A stretch of DNA of 56,724 bases from Bacillus sp. CH30_1T. Its GTDB lineage: Bacteria; Bacillota; Bacilli; Bacillales; Bacillaceae_B. The stretch is taken from positions 1-56,724 of the forward strand of contig NZ_VTUY01000019.1 of the NCBI RefSeq assembly GCF_008364765.1, in the 5' to 3' direction. How positions within the stretch are numbered: the first letter of the stretch is position 1; each line of letters begins with the position of its first letter. A model generated the notes under the pieces. That model was given only the letters and a program-made list of their open reading frames with translations. It searched no databases and was not told the origin of the DNA. A program made the position numbers and the translations under genes. Of the stretch, positions 20,793 through 30,146 are shown piece by piece.

Positions 20793-20989
20793 GGCTAAGT
20801 GCGCCTTTTGTGCGGATTTGCCTTATGCTTGTCGCCTCTAAACAAGCCGCCTCCGCTTTTCTACATGTCCAGCTCTGGCGGCTAGAGGCTCGAGGTCATA
20901 AGTCAAATCCACAAAAAAGGCAAAGTGCGCCTTTTGTGCGGATTCGCCTTATGCTTGTCGCCTCTAAACAAGCCGCCTCCGCTTTTCTA
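20793..20989 (+). repeat. Second cluster of the 16.6-kb repeat family
   Basis: One full unit flanked by part units. Bases 20797-20863 and 20923-20989 are a near-identical 67-base direct repeat (one difference). Paired arms are clear: GCCTCT (20834-20839) with AGAGGC (20884-20889), AGCCGCC (20845-20851) with GGCGGCT (20877-20883), and AATCC (20906-20910) with GGATT (20940-20944). It lies between spoVG and glmU, just before the glmU promoter. Confidence 0.9.
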
Positions 20990-21020
20990 ATGACAAATAT
21001 ATGTACTTTTATATGAATCC

Positions 21021-21049
21021 TTGAAATGATAACGTTTTTAGGATATATT
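21021..21049 (+). promoter_or_regulatory. Sigma-A promoter of glmU
   Basis: TTGAAA (21021-21026), 17-base spacer, TATATT (21044-21049). The start of transcription near 21056 rules out the in-frame ATG at 21054. Confidence 0.65.
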
Positions 21050-21083
21050 CGTTATGGATAAAAAGGTTATTGGAGGACCAAAA

Positions 21084-22457
21084 ATGACAAATCGATATGC
21101 CGTTATATTAGCTGCCGGGCAAGGTACGAGAATGAAGTCGAAGCTTTACAAAGTTCTTCATCCTGTGTGTGGCAAGCCGATGGTGGAACATGTGGTCGAC
21201 CAAATTTCAACTCTTCATATAGAAAAGACTGTCACAATCATCGGTCACGGTGCTGAGCTTGTGAAGTCGCATTTAGAAGGCAAGAGTGATTTTGCCCTTC
21301 AGGCTGAGCAATTAGGTACCGCACATGCTGTTATGCAGTCTGAAGATGTATTAGGTGATTTAGAAGGTACTACTTTAGTTGTATGTGGTGATACACCGCT
21401 CATTAAAGGAGAAACGATGGAAGCCTTAGTGAGGCATCATGAAGGACAGGGTGCGAAAGCGACTATCTTGACTGGTCACACTGAATCTCCTGATGGATAC
21501 GGACGCATCATCCGTAACCAAGAAGGCTTGGTGGAACGCATTGTTGAACATAAGGATGCAACTGATGAAGAGCTAAGCGTGAAAGAAATCAATACCGGAA
21601 CATATTGTTTCGATAATAAAGCGTTATTCGATGCCCTGAAAAAGGTTTCGAATGATAACGTACAAGGCGAGTATTATTTACCGGATGTGATTGAGATTCT
21701 TCAGTCTGAAGGTGAAATCGTAAGTGCGTACCAAACAAGTGACTTTGCTGAGACATTGGGTGTGAACGACCGTGTTGCACTTTCTCAAGCGGAGATCACG
21801 ATGAAAAAGCGCATCAATGAATACCATATGCGCAATGGTGTAACGATAAAGGATCCAAACAATACGTATATTGATGCTGATGTAACGATTGGCAGAGATA
21901 CGGTTATCCTTCCAGGTACGGTTCTTAAAGGCGACACTTCGATTGGTGAAGATGCTATGATCGGACCAAATTCTGAGGTGAAGGATTGTGAAATCGGTGA
22001 CCGAACAGTGGTGAAGCAATCTGTTGCTCATGACAGCTCGATCGGTTCGGATGTTCATATCGGGCCATTTGCTCACATTCGTCCGGCTTCTACTATTGAA
22101 GATGAAGTGAAGATTGGTAACTTCGTTGAAATTAAGAAGGCTTCGTTCGGTAAAGCAAGTAAAGCATCCCACTTAAGCTACATTGGAGATGCAGAGGTTG
22201 GAAGTGACGTCAACATTGGATGTGGATCGATCACGGTGAACTATGATGGAAAGAATAAGCACCTGACAAAGATTGAAGATGGTGTATTTGTAGGCTGTAA
22301 TTCAAATCTGGTCGCACCTGTTAAAGTTGGAAAGGGTGCATACATTGCTGCTGGTTCTACGATTACTGAGGATGTTCCAGGAGAGTCTCTTTCGATTGCA
22401 AGAGCTCGCCAGGTAAATAAAGAAAACTACGTTCAAAATCTAAATCATAAGAAATAA
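21084..22457 (+). CDS. glmU: Bifunctional UDP-N-acetylglucosamine pyrophosphorylase / glucosamine-1-phosphate acetyltransferase
   Basis: 457 residues. It makes UDP-GlcNAc for peptidoglycan and teichoic acid. The N-terminal uridylyltransferase domain (1-230) has [15 protein letters not shown]. The C-terminal left-handed beta-helix (about 250-440) has many I-G-x-x hexapeptides and the acetyltransferase segment [25 protein letters not shown] 21084 follows TTGGAGGACC and gives the usual N-terminus. Followed by prs after 13 bases: these form an operon as in B. subtilis. Confidence 0.97.
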   Translation: MTNRYAVILAAGQGTRMKSKLYKVLHPVCGKPMVEHVVDQISTLHIEKTVTIIGHGAELVKSHLEGKSDFALQAEQLGTAHAVMQSEDVLGDLEGTTLVVCGDTPLIKGETMEALVRHHEGQGAKATILTGHTESPDGYGRIIRNQEGLVERIVEHKDATDEELSVKEINTGTYCFDNKALFDALKKVSNDNVQGEYYLPDVIEILQSEGEIVSAYQTSDFAETLGVNDRVALSQAEITMKKRINEYHMRNGVTIKDPNNTYIDADVTIGRDTVILPGTVLKGDTSIGEDAMIGPNSEVKDCEIGDRTVVKQSVAHDSSIGSDVHIGPFAHIRPASTIEDEVKIGNFVEIKKASFGKASKASHLSYIGDAEVGSDVNIGCGSITVNYDGKNKHLTKIEDGVFVGCNSNLVAPVKVGKGAYIAAGSTITEDVPGESLSIARARQVNKENYVQNLNHKK

Positions 22458-22470
22458 TTGGAGGTCCACA

Positions 22471-23430
22471 ATGCCAAACTCTTATATTAATTCCAAATTA
22501 AAAATTTTCTCCCTTAATTCAAACTACCATCTTGCAAAGGAAATTGCAGATGAAGTCGGAGTTGAATTAGGGAAATCTTCTGTTAAGCGTTTTAGTGACG
22601 GTGAAATCCAGATTAACATTGAAGAAAGTATCCGTGGTTGTGATGTATTCGTCATTCAGTCTACTTGTCAGCCTGTAAACGAAAACCTGATGGAGCTTCT
22701 TATTATGGTAGATGCGTTGAAACGTGCATCTGCTAAAACGATTAACATTGTAATGCCTTATTATGGTTATGCCCGTCAGGACCGTAAAGCGAGAGCACGT
22801 GAGCCTATCACGGCTAAATTAGTGGCAAACCTTTTGGAAACAGCCGGTGCTACCCGCGTAATCACACTGGACCTGCATGCTCCTCAAATTCAAGGCTTCT
22901 TTGATATCCTGATCGACCACCTGATGGGTGTTCCTATCTTAGCGGATTACTTTGAAGATAGAGGATTCAATAACGAAGACCTTGTAATTGTATCTCCAGA
23001 CCACGGAGGAGTGACAAGAGCCCGTAAGCTTGCGGAACGCCTGAAAGCGCCGATTGCCATCATTGATAAACGTCGTCCGAAACCGAACGTTGCAGAGGTC
23101 ATGAATATCGTTGGTAATATTGATGGTAAAATCGCCATCTTAATCGATGATATCATTGATACTGCTGGTACGATCACGCTGGCTGCCAATGCGTTGGTGG
23201 AAAACGGTGCGAAAGAAGTATTCGCTTGCTGTACGCATCCTGTTCTTTCAGGTCCGGCCATTGAGCGAATCGAGAATTCAAATATTAAAGAGCTTGTTGT
23301 GACGAACTCTATTCCATTAGGCGAAGAGAAAATGATCGGTAAAGTGAAGTCGCTGTCAGTGGCTCCACTAATTAGTGAAGCCATCATCCGTGTCTACGAA
23401 CAACAATCTGTCAGCACGCTTTTTGATTAA
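22471..23430 (+). CDS. prs: Ribose-phosphate pyrophosphokinase
   Basis: 319 residues. It makes PRPP from ribose-5-phosphate and ATP, feeding purine, pyrimidine, histidine and tryptophan synthesis. Seen: the flexible-loop motif [14 protein letters not shown], the metal/ATP region [13 protein letters not shown], and the PRPP loop [10 protein letters not shown] near residue 226. Ends with a strong terminator. PRPP is the effector of PurR encoded upstream. Confidence 0.97.
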   Translation: MPNSYINSKLKIFSLNSNYHLAKEIADEVGVELGKSSVKRFSDGEIQINIEESIRGCDVFVIQSTCQPVNENLMELLIMVDALKRASAKTINIVMPYYGYARQDRKARAREPITAKLVANLLETAGATRVITLDLHAPQIQGFFDILIDHLMGVPILADYFEDRGFNNEDLVIVSPDHGGVTRARKLAERLKAPIAIIDKRRPKPNVAEVMNIVGNIDGKIAILIDDIIDTAGTITLAANALVENGAKEVFACCTHPVLSGPAIERIENSNIKELVVTNSIPLGEEKMIGKVKSLSVAPLISEAIIRVYEQQSVSTLFD

Positions 23431-23460
23431 GAATTAATATTTGTAGTTTGTGCATATGAA

Positions 23461-23496
23461 GAAGAGCCTGTCCTTGTTTAGGGCAGGCTCTTCTGT
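23461..23496 (+). terminator. glmU-prs terminator
   Basis: GAAGAGCCTGTCC pairs with GGGCAGGCTCTTC across a seven-base loop; the T tract is short (tctgtt). Confidence 0.75.
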
Positions 23497-23549
23497 TAGC
23501 TTTTGGCTCATTTTTACAATAGTTGTTGCTATCTTAAGGAAGAAAGTAG

Positions 23550-23645
23550 TAGTTGATTTCCTCTACAGGATGCTCGTTTTCCGCGGGGCTGGCGGTGAGC
23601 CTCCTCGGCTTCCGCCTCCGGGGTCTCACCATCGGAGCACAAACT
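23550..23645 (-). repeat. Truncated copy of a GC-rich Bacillus intergenic repeat
   Basis: Read on the minus strand it matches the 3' two thirds of the element at 45350-45478: GGTGAGACCCC, GAGGAGGCTCACC, CCCCGCGGAAA. The stem GGTGAG/CTCACC (23625-23630 with 23594-23599) is intact, while the outer 5' arm is lost. Much more GC-rich than the surroundings. I recognise the general type from many Bacillus genomes; I know of no function. Confidence 0.75.
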
Positions 23646-23765
23646 AATTGACAGAGCTTATTTTTAAAAACAACAATCTTTGCGAAATGAGCCTTGCTTT
23701 TCTTTAAAACGCCCATCTGACAACATTCCTTAAATACCTTTCCCGTTATAAATTGATTTTTCTAT

Positions 23766-23791
23766 GTTTATTTCAAATCACATTAGGGTAA
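23766..23791 (+). promoter_or_regulatory. Sigma-B promoter of ctc
   Basis: GTTTAT (23766-23771), 14-base spacer, GGGTAA (23786-23791), close to the sigma-B consensus GTTTAA and GGGWAW. The B. subtilis ctc gene is the classic sigma-B target. Confidence 0.75.
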
Positions 23792-23849
23792 TTACTATAT
23801 ATAGAACTTTAACTAACATAAAAGATTAGGGAAAGGTGTTGGATTAGAC

Positions 23850-24503
23850 ATGGCAACTGAATTAAAAGCAAATACGAGAAAAGATTTCAAACGTTCTTCA
23901 TTAACAAAGCTGAGACACGAGGGGAATATCCCTGGAGTCGTGTACGGCTACAAAGCAGATAATACACCGATAATGGTAGATGCCATTACGTTTATCAAAA
24001 CGATTCGTGATGTAGGAAGAAACGGTATTATTTCCTTAAATGTAGATGGTAATAAACAAAATGTCATTTTAAGTGACTATCAGCAGGACCACTTGAAGGA
24101 TGCCGTTACCCACGTTGATTTCCTTGCCGTTAATATGTCACAGGAAATCGATGCGGATGTTCGTATCGAGCTTGTAGGAGAAGCGGCAGGAGTGAAGGAC
24201 GGCGGCGTACTACAGCAGCCGCTTCATGAGGTTTCAGTAACAGCTAAACCTAACGATATACCGGAATCAATTGAAGTCGATATTGCAGATCTTCAAGTAG
24301 GAGAAACGGTAACGATCGGAGATATTCGAGACAAATACAGTGTCGCTCTTAATGAAGAAGACGACCGTACAATTGCTTCCATTCTTGCTCCACGACAAGA
24401 AGAAGAAATTAACAGCGGTGAAGAGCAGGAAGCTGGTACTCCTGAGAATGAAGAAGGAAGAGAATCAGAGGCCAGTGAAGAAAGTGAATCCAAGAAAGAA
24501 TAA
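23850..24503 (+). CDS. rplY: Ribosomal protein bL25, general stress protein Ctc
   Basis: 217 residues: an L25 5S-rRNA-binding domain (1-95, with GNIPGVVYG) and a C-terminal TL5/Ctc beta domain (about 100-185), followed by a very acidic tail of Glu and Ser (about 186-217). In B. subtilis Ctc is a sigma-B stress protein that joins the ribosome. A sigma-B-like promoter precedes it. Terminator follows. Confidence 0.95.
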   Translation: MATELKANTRKDFKRSSLTKLRHEGNIPGVVYGYKADNTPIMVDAITFIKTIRDVGRNGIISLNVDGNKQNVILSDYQQDHLKDAVTHVDFLAVNMSQEIDADVRIELVGEAAGVKDGGVLQQPLHEVSVTAKPNDIPESIEVDIADLQVGETVTIGDIRDKYSVALNEEDDRTIASILAPRQEEEINSGEEQEAGTPENEEGRESEASEESESKKE

Positions 24504-24518
24504 AAATCAATATTTTTT

Positions 24519-24548
24519 GGCGTAACCTTTTGCAGGTTGCGCTTTTTA
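24519..24548 (+). terminator. ctc terminator
   Basis: GGCGTAACCT pairs with AGGTTGCGC, then T5. Downstream transcription of pth may read through or use its own start. Confidence 0.7.
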
Positions 24549-24587
24549 CGTTATTCTAGAAGTATAAGGTCAGAAGAGGTGTTAGTC

Positions 24588-25145
24588 ATGAAATTAATCG
24601 TTGGATTAGGAAACCCGGGATCACAATATGAGAAAACACGTCATAATATCGGGTTTGTTATTATAGATGCTTTAGCAGATCGACTGGGGGTTTCATTGAA
24701 TCAGTCAAAGTTCAAAGGGATATATGGGACCTACCATTATAAAGGGGAAAAAATAGTTTTATTAAAGCCGCTTACCTATATGAATTTGTCTGGAGAAAGC
24801 ATTGTTCCGCTAATGGATTATTTTAATATTGAAGACGAAGATTTGCTGGTCATTTATGATGATTTGGATTTACCTGTAGGAAAGATAAGGTTGAGACAGA
24901 AGGGGAGTGCCGGCGGACATAATGGCATAAAATCAACCATCGCTCATTTGGGCTCTCAAAACTTCAATCGCCTTAGAATAGGAATTGATCGCCCTGTAAA
25001 CGGTATGAGTGTCCCGGATTATGTTCTTGGAAGGTTCAGTAAGGAAGATCAAGGAGAGTTGGATAAAGTCATCTCTGCTAGTGTGGAAGCGTGTGAAACA
25101 TGGTTTGATAAACCTTTCCTCGAAGTGATGAATAAATTCAACTAA
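24588..25145 (+). CDS. pth: Peptidyl-tRNA hydrolase (SpoVC)
   Basis: 185 residues. It frees tRNA from dropped-off peptidyl-tRNA. Seen: [18 protein letters not shown] with the catalytic histidine near residue 20, YMNLSGES, and [23 protein letters not shown] 24588 follows agaggtg (24575-24581); an upstream in-frame ATG at 24537 would lie within the ctc terminator. In B. subtilis a mutation in this gene blocks sporulation stage V, hence spoVC. Confidence 0.96.
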   Translation: MKLIVGLGNPGSQYEKTRHNIGFVIIDALADRLGVSLNQSKFKGIYGTYHYKGEKIVLLKPLTYMNLSGESIVPLMDYFNIEDEDLLVIYDDLDLPVGKIRLRQKGSAGGHNGIKSTIAHLGSQNFNRLRIGIDRPVNGMSVPDYVLGRFSKEDQGELDKVISASVEACETWFDKPFLEVMNKFN

Positions 25146-25215
25146 CGAATTCATATATTACATTTCCAGGACTAAAAAGTCTTGGTAACCTTCCATCATA
25201 ATTCCTGTAGAGAGT

Positions 25216-25246
25216 TGAATAACTCCCCCCTAACAGGTTCATACTA
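25216..25246 (+). promoter_or_regulatory. Sigma-G/sigma-F type promoter of fin
   Basis: TGAATA (25216-25221), 18-base spacer, CATACTA (25240-25246): an excellent forespore promoter match. Sigma-F and sigma-G recognise overlapping sequences; fin is reported as forespore-expressed. Confidence 0.7.
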
Positions 25247-25276
25247 ATTGTATAAATGTGTATGGAGGGAAATGGT

Positions 25277-25507
25277 ATGGCGATCCATTATCAGTGTCGA
25301 CATTGTGGTACGAATGTTGGAACACTTTCAAACGTATCTGTTCATTCAGAGCAGCTCGGGATTCATACGCTGTCAGATGAAGAGCGGTTACACATGGTAC
25401 AGTATCAGGACAACGGAGATATCCAAGTGAAGACCATATGTGAAGATTGTCAGGAGAGTCTGGAGAGAAACCCTGACTATCATCAATTAGATCATATCAT
25501 TCAGTAA
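25277..25507 (+). CDS. fin: Anti-sigma-F factor Fin (YabK)
   Basis: 76 residues. Fin binds the beta' subunit of RNA polymerase and displaces sigma-F, helping the forespore switch from sigma-F to sigma-G. Zinc cysteines: CRHCG near the N-terminus and CEDCQE near residue 57. ATG 25277 (MAIHYQCRHCG) is nine bases after GGAGG at 25264-25268; earlier in-frame starts overlap that site. Monocistronic with its own promoter and terminator. Confidence 0.94.
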   Translation: MAIHYQCRHCGTNVGTLSNVSVHSEQLGIHTLSDEERLHMVQYQDNGDIQVKTICEDCQESLERNPDYHQLDHIIQ

Positions 25508-25511
25508 GAAC

Positions 25512-25538
25512 GCTTTGGTTGAGAACCAAAGCATTTTT
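25512..25538 (+). terminator. fin terminator
   Basis: GCTTTGGTT pairs with AACCAAAGC over a three-base loop; T5 follows. Confidence 0.85.
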
Positions 25539-25589
25539 CTGTTTACAGTTGAGATTATATAGAAAGATCCAAAGGGGAGGAGCGTACAC

Positions 25590-28500
25590 TTGAAAGGTAT
25601 TTTAAAACAGGTTCACCAAAGTGAAGAAATTCAGTCCATCATCGCTGGAGTGGAGGATCAATTATCAGAACAACTTGTCGCAGGATTGTCTGGCTCATCC
25701 CGAACAGCATATATAGCGGATGTATACTTACAAACGGGTAAATCCACCATAGTAGTTACCCATAATTTGTTTCAAGCCCAGAAAGTCTATGACGATCTCA
25801 TTCAGTTTCTATCCGAGGATGAGGTATATTTATATTCTGCTAATGAGTTAATCGCAGCGGAATTAAGTGTGGCGAGTCCGGAACTGAGAGCTCAACGGAT
25901 CGAAGTGTTGAATAAGCTTTCTCAGAATCAATCGGGTGTATATATTGTTCCCGTCGCAGGATTAAGAAAGATCCTTCCTCCGAAATCGATGTGGGAAATG
26001 AATCAAATCCGTTTTAAAACGGGTGAAGATATCGATTTGGACGAAGTATTGAATCAATTGGTTCAAATGGGCTATCAGAGGACGGGAATGGTCAGCACAC
26101 CTGGTGAATTCAGCCTTCGCGGGGGAATCGTTGATGTATTCCCATTAACGTCCCAGAATCCTGTCCGAATCGAATTATTTGATACCGAAATTGATTCGAT
26201 TCGCATCTTTTCTGTTGAGGACCAGCGTTCGATTGATAAACTTAACTCTATGGAAATAGGTCCTGCCACAGAAGTCTTATTGAATTATGAGAACATCGAA
26301 AGGCTCATCCGCGAAATGGAAGCTGGACTTTCCGTCAGCTTAAAGAAGGTGAAAGCGGCAGCAGTAAAGGAAAAGATGACAGAGTACATAGGGCATGAAG
26401 TGGATCAGCTTGAAAACGGACAAGTTCCCGAGCAAATATTCAAGTACTTGTCCCTGGCGTATGATCATCCTAGTAGTTTGCTAGATTATTTACCTGACGA
26501 CGGGGTCATTTTCTTTGACGAATTCAGTCGTGTACAGGAGATGAGTGAGTCCCTTGAGAAAGAGGAAGCAGAGTGGTATACCTCGTTGTTGCAAGAAGGA
26601 CAGATCATCCATGACGTACCTGTATCCCATGCGTTTTCCAAGTTGATTAGTGAAACGAAGCTGCCAAAGGTTTATTTTTCACTTTTCCTGCGTCATATTC
26701 CCAATACAAGCCCGCAGAATATCTTTAATGTTTCCACAAAGCCCATGCAGAATTTTCATGGGCAGATGAATGTTTTAAAGGCAGAATTGGATCGCTGGAA
26801 AAAAGGGAAATATACGGTTGTCTTACTGGGACCGGATGAAGAACGGGTCAAGAAACTTCAAAGGGTACTGGACGATTATAAAATTGAAATCGCCTTTGTA
26901 GAAGATGGAGATAAGCTGCTGCCGGGCACGATCCAAATGATCAACGGCAGCCTTACGAACGGATTTGAGCTTCCCCTTCAGAAACTGGCCGTTATTACAG
27001 AAGAGGAACTATTCAATAAGAAAACCCAAAAGAAGCCCAGAAGGCAAAAGCTTTCAAACGCTGAGAGGATCAAAAGCTATTCTGAGCTGAAAGTGGGGGA
27101 CCATGTGGTTCATGTGAATCACGGGATCGGTAAATTCCTTGGGATTGAGACCTTGGAGATCAATGGTGTTCACAAAGATTATCTCCATGTGAAATATCAG
27201 GGAAATGACAAGCTCTATGTTCCAGTAGATCAAATTGAACTTGTCCAAAAATACGTCGCTTCAGAAAACAAGGATCCAAAGCTTTACAAGCTGGGCGGAA
27301 GTGAATGGAAGAAAGTCAAGTCGAAGGTTCAGTCTTCTGTTCAGGATATAGCAGATGATCTTATTAAGCTCTATGCTGAACGGGAAGCGGCAAAAGGCTA
27401 TGCATTTTCCCCCGATGGTGACATGCAAAGAGAGTTTGAAATGGTGTTTCCATACGAGGAAACCGATGACCAGCTGAGATCTGTAAGTGAAATTAAGCAC
27501 GATATGGAAAGAGAACGGCCGATGGACCGCTTATTGTGTGGAGACGTAGGTTATGGAAAAACAGAAGTGGCCATTCGAGCAGCCTTTAAAGCCATTGCCG
27601 ATGGAAAGCAGGTCGCTATTCTCGTACCAACCACCATCCTTGCTCAGCAGCACTATGAAACGATCAAGGAACGTTTTCAGGACTTCCCGGTTGAAATTGG
27701 ATTATTAAGTCGTTTCAGAACACGAAAGCAGCAGCAGGAAACGACGAAGGGTCTTAAGAACGGAACAGTGGATATCGTAGTGGGTACTCACCGTCTTCTT
27801 TCTAAAGACATTCAATACAGGGATATAGGATTATTGATCATCGATGAAGAACAACGATTTGGAGTTACTCATAAAGAAAAAATCAAACAATTAAAAACGA
27901 ATATTGATGTGTTGACCCTAACGGCTACACCGATTCCACGAACTCTCCATATGTCGATGCTTGGAGTAAGGGATCTATCTGTCATTGAAACACCGCCGGA
28001 GAATCGGTTCCCGGTTCAGACATATGTAATGGAATACAATGGTGCTTTGATCAAGGAAGCTATTGAAAGAGAAATGGCCAGAAACGGTCAGGTGTATTTC
28101 CTATACAACCGAGTAGAGGATATTGAAAGAAAAGCAGACGAAATTTCCATGCTTGTGCCAGATGCGAGAATAGCCTACGCACACGGACAAATGAGTGAAA
28201 ATGAGCTCGAAGCCGTGATTTTAAGCTTCCTTGCTGGTGAGTATGATGTACTGGTCACTACGACGATCATTGAAACAGGTGTGGATATCCCGAATGTGAA
28301 CACATTGATTGTCTTTGATGCCGATCGGATGGGCTTATCTCAACTCTATCAATTAAGAGGAAGGGTAGGACGTTCGAACAGGGTGGCCTATGCCTATTTT
28401 ACCTACCGTAAAGATAAGGTGCTGACGGAAGTCGCCGAAAAACGATTGCAAGCGATAAAAGAATTTACTGAGCTCGGTTCAGGATTCAAGATTGCCATGC

Positions 28501-29120
28501 GTGACCTGACGATCCGTGGAGCAGGAAATCTTCTGGGGGCACAGCAGCACGGCTTTATTGATTCTGTAGGATTTGACTTGTACTCTCAAATGCTGAAAGA
28601 AGCCATCGAAGAGCGAAAAGGAGATCTTCCGAAACAGCCGGAGTCGAGCTTTGAAGTGGACATCGAAATCGATGCCTATATTCCGGATGATTATATTAAA
28701 GATGGGCATCAAAAGATCGAAATGTATAAACGATTCCGCTCCCTCTCTTCGCTTCCTGAAATCGAAGAACTGGAAGAAGAAATCCTTGACCGTTTCGGGG
28801 AGTATCCAGAGGAAGTCGGTTATCTATTCTTAATCTCTGAAATGAAAATATACGCCAAAAATACAAAGCTAGAGTCCATTAAACAGGATAAGAAATCAGT
28901 GAACATCTTTATGTCGCCAGACGGAACTGCGCAGATTGATGGATCCAAGGTCTTTACCTTATGCAATAAACACGGCCGGGCTGTTGGCCTCGGAATGGAA
29001 GGATCTAAGCTTAAAATATCCATCAATACCTCACGTTTGGAATCATCGAAGTGGTTTAATATGGCATATGACATCATTAAGCATTTAGATGAAGCGTTAA
29101 AAGTAGAAGAAAACGCGTAA
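25590..29120 (+). CDS. mfd: Transcription-repair coupling factor Mfd
   Basis: 1176 residues, the largest gene here. Mfd removes stalled RNA polymerase and recruits UvrA. Domain order: UvrB-like N-terminal modules (1-400), RNA-polymerase interaction (CarD-like) domain about 500-570 with VGDHVVHVNHGIGKF, translocase with Walker A GDVGYGKTEVA near 650 and DEEQ box, helicase motif VI QLRGRVGRS, and a C-terminal TRCF domain (1030-1150). Start is TTG 25590 behind GGGGAGGAG. Normal length. Confidence 0.97.
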   Translation: MKGILKQVHQSEEIQSIIAGVEDQLSEQLVAGLSGSSRTAYIADVYLQTGKSTIVVTHNLFQAQKVYDDLIQFLSEDEVYLYSANELIAAELSVASPELRAQRIEVLNKLSQNQSGVYIVPVAGLRKILPPKSMWEMNQIRFKTGEDIDLDEVLNQLVQMGYQRTGMVSTPGEFSLRGGIVDVFPLTSQNPVRIELFDTEIDSIRIFSVEDQRSIDKLNSMEIGPATEVLLNYENIERLIREMEAGLSVSLKKVKAAAVKEKMTEYIGHEVDQLENGQVPEQIFKYLSLAYDHPSSLLDYLPDDGVIFFDEFSRVQEMSESLEKEEAEWYTSLLQEGQIIHDVPVSHAFSKLISETKLPKVYFSLFLRHIPNTSPQNIFNVSTKPMQNFHGQMNVLKAELDRWKKGKYTVVLLGPDEERVKKLQRVLDDYKIEIAFVEDGDKLLPGTIQMINGSLTNGFELPLQKLAVITEEELFNKKTQKKPRRQKLSNAERIKSYSELKVGDHVVHVNHGIGKFLGIETLEINGVHKDYLHVKYQGNDKLYVPVDQIELVQKYVASENKDPKLYKLGGSEWKKVKSKVQSSVQDIADDLIKLYAEREAAKGYAFSPDGDMQREFEMVFPYEETDDQLRSVSEIKHDMERERPMDRLLCGDVGYGKTEVAIRAAFKAIADGKQVAILVPTTILAQQHYETIKERFQDFPVEIGLLSRFRTRKQQQETTKGLKNGTVDIVVGTHRLLSKDIQYRDIGLLIIDEEQRFGVTHKEKIKQLKTNIDVLTLTATPIPRTLHMSMLGVRDLSVIETPPENRFPVQTYVMEYNGALIKEAIEREMARNGQVYFLYNRVEDIERKADEISMLVPDARIAYAHGQMSENELEAVILSFLAGEYDVLVTTTIIETGVDIPNVNTLIVFDADRMGLSQLYQLRGRVGRSNRVAYAYFTYRKDKVLTEVAEKRLQAIKEFTELGSGFKIAMRDLTIRGAGNLLGAQQHGFIDSVGFDLYSQMLKEAIEERKGDLPKQPESSFEVDIEIDAYIPDDYIKDGHQKIEMYKRFRSLSSLPEIEELEEEILDRFGEYPEEVGYLFLISEMKIYAKNTKLESIKQDKKSVNIFMSPDGTAQIDGSKVFTLCNKHGRAVGLGMEGSKLKISINTSRLESSKWFNMAYDIIKHLDEALKVEENA

Positions 29121-29320
29121 TATTGATAAGAACTCCAACAAATTCATCAGATGAAATACGGAAATTCTTACCTTCGTTATAATACTGTAACCAAAATGTA
29201 AACGCGCTGATTGTTTTACTTTACTATGATAAGGGTATTAGTATTTATGCAGCTGCCAACAATGGAAAAAGATACCTGCATTAGAATTTTAGTGAAATTA
29301 CAGAAAAAATAACTGAATGT
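29121..29320. other. AT-rich gap between mfd and the spoVT promoter
   Basis: About 200 bases without a recognisable gene, terminator or RNA. Confidence 0.5.
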
Positions 29321-29349
29321 GTATAGAACTTCTAAGTTGTAAGATACTA
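29321..29349 (+). promoter_or_regulatory. Sigma-G type promoter of spoVT
   Basis: GTATA (29321-29325), 17-base spacer, GATACTA (29343-29349), one change from the sigma-G -10 CATACTA. B. subtilis spoVT is sigma-G dependent. Confidence 0.55.
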
Positions 29350-29430
29350 AACTCAACAATGGTAAAGTATTCAATAACAAGTTGGTACATTGCCAAATAA
29401 AATCATCTGATGAAAGTGAGGCAACTATAG

Positions 29431-29967
29431 ATGAAAGCAACTGGTATTGTTCGTCGTATTGATGATTTAGGGCGTGTCGTCATTCCGAAAGAAATTCGTA
29501 GAACATTAAGGATTCGCGAGGGAGATCCCCTTGAAATCTTCGTCGATCGTGACGGAGAAGTCATCTTAAAGAAATACTCCCCAATCAGTGAACTTGGTGA
29601 CTTTGCTAAGGAATACGGCGAAGCATTATACGACAGCCTTGGAAGCGCAGTGTTAATTTGTGATCGAGATGCTGTAATCGCCATCTCAGGCGCTTCAAAG
29701 AAAGAATATTTAAATAAGAACATCAGTGAACTGGTTGAGAAAGTCATGGATGACCGTACGTCTCTGTTACACACTCAACAAGGACAAGCTGAGCTTGTCG
29801 ATGGACACGGTGAAGATCTGGCTTCCTATACGATCGCCCCGATAGTCGCAAATGGTGACCCGATTGGTGCCGTTGCGATCTTCTCGAAGGAGCGTACAGT
29901 AGGCGAAGTGGAACAAAAGGCAGTAGAAACGGCAGCTGGCTTTTTAGCAAGACAAATGGAGCAATAA
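29431..29967 (+). CDS. spoVT: Stage V sporulation regulator SpoVT
   Basis: 178 residues: an AbrB-type DNA-binding domain (1-52, GIVRRIDDLGRVVIPKEIRRTL) and a C-terminal GAF domain (about 55-175). It tunes sigma-G dependent genes in the forespore and affects spore coat and germination. It is a paralogue of abrB in the same window. Shine-Dalgarno gtgagg precedes ATG 29431. Monocistronic. Confidence 0.97.
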   Translation: MKATGIVRRIDDLGRVVIPKEIRRTLRIREGDPLEIFVDRDGEVILKKYSPISELGDFAKEYGEALYDSLGSAVLICDRDAVIAISGASKKEYLNKNISELVEKVMDDRTSLLHTQQGQAELVDGHGEDLASYTIAPIVANGDPIGAVAIFSKERTVGEVEQKAVETAAGFLARQMEQ

Positions 29968-29971
29968 TCTA

Positions 29972-30004
29972 AAAGAGCGGCATTTAGCCGCTCTTCTTTT
30001 TTTA
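29972..30004 (+). terminator. spoVT terminator
   Basis: AAGAGCGGC pairs with GCCGCTCTT, followed by a T-rich tract. Confidence 0.9.
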
Positions 30005-30146
30005 TCTTTGGCCTGATAAACGATGCCGTTCAGAGAAAACAGAAAGCTCTTTATGGTAAAATGACCAGTACATAAACGATTTTTTCTCTGCCTGAGCAGA
30101 CTGAAAGAGCATTGAAAAAAGTGGTACAGAAAGGCAGGGAAACTGG

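Noticed and set aside
16592..21000. Horizontally acquired island around the repeats
   Set aside because: The genes between the arrays (veg to spoVG) are core genes in the B. subtilis order; only the intergenic repeats are unusual.
21678..22172. 164-codon minus-strand frame
   Set aside because: It mirrors the hexapeptide repeats of glmU on the opposite strand and has no ribosome binding site.
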